DNA of 64,000 nucleotides. It comes from Methanosphaerula palustris E1-9c. GTDB taxonomy: Archaea > Halobacteriota > Methanomicrobia > Methanomicrobiales > Methanospirillaceae. Positions 62,043 through 64,000 of this stretch are shown piece by piece (the first letter of the stretch is position 1; every line of letters starts with the position of its first letter). The notes beneath the pieces were generated by a model. The model was not told where the DNA came from. It searched no databases and saw nothing but the letters and a program-made list of their open reading frames with translations. The DNA is taken from assembly GCF_000021965.1 (NCBI RefSeq), contig NC_011832.1:2831242-2895241 (forward strand). Reading direction: 5' to 3'. The position numbers were made by a program, and so were the translations under genes.

Positions 62043-63824
62043 GTGACGCACACCTCGACTACGAACCAGGAAGTGTTCGGCAGGATCATTGACCTGCTTC
62101 AGCAGTACGCACCACGGGGGATGCCGATTCTGAATATCGCCCGGGAACTCGATATCGACCGAAAAACAGCTGCTAAATACCTCGAACTCCTCACACTGAG
62201 CGGCGATGTCAGCGTGGAACGGTTCGGACAGAAGAAGTTCTACCAGCCGTCACGGCGCATCCCACTGCCGGAGATCTTCGACCACCTCCACCACGCGATC
62301 GTGATCCTGGATAGCGACCTGCAGATCCTCATGGTGAATACGAGTTTCATCGTCACCCTCGGCATCCATCCTGGCCACAATCTTGTCGGCGTCCCGCTCT
62401 TTGAACTCGATCTTCCGATCTTCTCCGAACTCTCAGTCCGGCGGAACATCGAACGGGTACAGCACTCCCAAACGCATCTTACCGAGATGCAGATGATCGA
62501 CGAGCGGACGAATCAGGTCTATCTCGTCGACTTCGCGCCGATCAGCTCGCAGACCAGCCGCCCAGGGATCATGGTCAGCCTCAGGGACATCACCGCGCTG
62601 AGGAAGGCCGAGACCGATCTGGAGGACTCGGAGAAGAAGATCGCGACTCTCTTCGAGTCGGTTCCAAGCGGGATCATCATCTTCTCTGCCAACGGGACTA
62701 TCCTGAACGCGAACCGCGCTACGTTGCGGGTTCTCGGGCTGCGCACCCTCGCCGAACTGAAAAACGCGAACGTCTTCGACCTCGCCTGTCGCCGGGAGAA
62801 GATGGAGTCACTGATCCAGCTGGGGCAGGAGGCTGAGATCGAGCTTGCATGCGACTTCGATCGGTTGCTGCAAGAACGGCAGATCCTGGGCACAAAGCAT
62901 GGCATTGCCTTCTTTGATGTGGCCTTCACCCCGATCCTGTCTGGTACCCGAGGTCAGCCGAACGAGTATGCCATCCTCTTCAAGGACATCACAGCAAAGA
63001 GGCGTGCAGAAAAGGAGTTGAAAGAGCGGTACAGAGGGATCTCCAGCAATCTTCCGGGGGTTGCGTACCAGTTCTATGCGAGAGATACAGGAGAATGGGG
63101 AGTGTATTACGTCGACGAACGTTCGATGGAGATCTACGGTGTTCCCATCGCACCCCTGGATAACTGGTTCCAGCGGTTCGGTGCCTGCATCGCACCCGAA
63201 GACCAGGCGCGATGGTTCGAATCGATCTGGGATGTCATTGCGAGGGTGGCACCATGGGACTTCGAGGGCCGTTTCATCAGATCGACGGGGGAGGAGATGT
63301 TCATTCGGGGTGTCTCGCAACCTGTCAGGTTGAAGAACGAGACAGTCTGGAACGGGATATTCTTCAATATCACCAAACGTAAACAGGCAGAGAAGGCATT
63401 GCAGACGAGTATCTTTCAGGAGACACGGTACCGCTCCTTCTTCGAGGATACCTGTAATGGTGTCCTGATCTACGAGCCGATCGAAGGGGGGAACGATTAT
63501 ATTATCAAGGACGTCAACAGGGCAACGGCGATCCTCCTCAGAACGGAGAAGCAGGACCTGATCGGGAAGAGACTCTTTGTGGAGTTTCCCGACCTACCAG
63601 ATCCCTCGGTGCGTGAGATGTTGATCCGGGTGCTGACCACAGAACAGCCGGAGTTCGTCCCGCCGCTACGGTACCGGAACCGTGAGGACTTCCCCTGGAT
63701 CTCGCACTACGTCTTCAAGCTCCCGTCGGGTGAACTCGCCTCCTTCATGATCGACGTCTCTGGAATGCTGGAGGACATGACGGGGTCATCAGACCCCATG
63801 GTGGATACCCGCTCCGACCTGTGA
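62043..63824 (+). CDS. HTH protein with four PAS domains, no output kinase
   Basis: 593 residues. An N-terminal winged HTH (about 10-65, ILNIARELDIDRKTAAKYLELLT) followed by PAS domains at about 75-185, 195-320, 325-455 and 465-590, without histidine kinase motifs. HTH-PAS proteins of this type are common in Methanomicrobiales and are thought to be one-component sensors. The start is GTG 62043; no better ATG exists before the HTH. Confidence 0.85.
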   Translation: MTHTSTTNQEVFGRIIDLLQQYAPRGMPILNIARELDIDRKTAAKYLELLTLSGDVSVERFGQKKFYQPSRRIPLPEIFDHLHHAIVILDSDLQILMVNTSFIVTLGIHPGHNLVGVPLFELDLPIFSELSVRRNIERVQHSQTHLTEMQMIDERTNQVYLVDFAPISSQTSRPGIMVSLRDITALRKAETDLEDSEKKIATLFESVPSGIIIFSANGTILNANRATLRVLGLRTLAELKNANVFDLACRREKMESLIQLGQEAEIELACDFDRLLQERQILGTKHGIAFFDVAFTPILSGTRGQPNEYAILFKDITAKRRAEKELKERYRGISSNLPGVAYQFYARDTGEWGVYYVDERSMEIYGVPIAPLDNWFQRFGACIAPEDQARWFESIWDVIARVAPWDFEGRFIRSTGEEMFIRGVSQPVRLKNETVWNGIFFNITKRKQAEKALQTSIFQETRYRSFFEDTCNGVLIYEPIEGGNDYIIKDVNRATAILLRTEKQDLIGKRLFVEFPDLPDPSVREMLIRVLTTEQPEFVPPLRYRNREDFPWISHYVFKLPSGELASFMIDVSGMLEDMTGSSDPMVDTRSDL

Positions 63825-63976
63825 TCGCGGACCTGACCCTGGAGAACATCCTGAGCAGGTGTGAATGGCAGGGTGCTGGCGGGCGCGGGCATCATAACGG
63901 CCACGACGATGCCGGGGAGGGCGAGCAACGCGACAGCGGCAAGAATGATAACAACCCGGCGTGTCATGGGGGTCAT
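63707..63976 (-). CDS. Possible small secreted protein or remnant
   Basis: 89 residues with a convincing signal peptide (MTPMTRRVVIILAAVALLAL, then PGIVVAVMMP). The remaining 60 residues are polar, and the last 39 are antisense to the end of the HTH-PAS gene, so only the N-terminus may be real, possibly a truncated gene. Low confidence. Confidence 0.35.
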   Translation of the reverse strand: MTPMTRRVVIILAAVALLALPGIVVAVMMPAPASTLPFTPAQDVLQGQVRDHRSERVSTMGSDDPVMSSSIPETSIMKEASSPDGSLKT

Positions 63977-64000
63977 CTCCGAGACTCCGGATGGCGGGAG

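Overview
The window comes from a methanogenic archaeon, most likely of the order Methanomicrobiales (Methanosphaerula/Methanoregula-like). The evidence is a complete six-gene Ech [NiFe] hydrogenase, a coenzyme M biosynthesis operon of the cysteate type, pyruvate and indolepyruvate:ferredoxin oxidoreductases, a split archaeal glutamate synthase with an F420-hydrogenase-beta-like subunit, archaeal RNA-modification proteins (Cbf5, fibrillarin, Nop5), a geranylgeranyl reductase for archaeal lipids, and many PAS/HTH signalling proteins. Genes are GC-rich, often overlap by ATGA or TGATG, and mostly end in TGA; intergenic promoters are AT-rich.

Layout. 0-6 kb: end of a PAS histidine kinase, a flavin-reductase-like protein, geranylgeranyl reductase, an ABC-2 exporter pair, a frameshifted SMR pump and a degenerate receiver/kinase protein. 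6-12 kb: glutamate synthase operon (minus strand) divergent from glnA, with a near-perfect inverted repeat in the shared promoter. 12-21 kb: pterin-synthase-like protein, PHP phosphoesterase, TruA, pyruvate synthase porBAGD, and an unusual set of binding lipoprotein, HAMP membrane protein and 75-aa protein. 21-26 kb: echABCDEF. 26-32.5 kb: M20 amidohydrolase, orphan DNA methyltransferase, 1133-aa HEAT-repeat protein. 32.5-38.3 kb: six-gene overlapping CoM operon (ATPase, CobW/HypB-like NTPase, FeS protein, DUF39-ferredoxin fusion, cysteate synthase, ComDE) with a divergent HTH regulator. 39-43.5 kb: TIM-barrel protein, membrane proteins, fibrillarin/Nop5. 43.6-51 kb: three dockerin-like secreted-protein loci (one with two in-frame TAG codons, one pseudogene, one intact papain-family protease), interrupted by hemD-cbf5. 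51-64 kb: tRNA-Ser, TMEM175 channel, decayed regulator with operator-like repeats, response regulator, MFS transporter, iorBA, tRNA-Ile, a radical-SAM methylthiotransferase, a decayed IS481-like element with visible terminal inverted repeats, and a large HTH-PAS protein.

Together the genes cover hydrogen/ferredoxin energy coupling (Ech), reductive carbon assimilation from ferredoxin (Por, Ior), ammonia assimilation (GS/GOGAT) and synthesis of the methyl carrier CoM. The best candidate for incompletely described biochemistry is the CoM operon, where an ABC-type ATPase, a small P-loop NTPase and a novel-looking FeS protein are translationally coupled to the known CoM enzymes. The window also carries much gene decay (SMR, HIT, SemiSWEET, regulator, membrane protein, protease copy, transposase), with a recurrent pattern of TAG at positions where tryptophan is expected.
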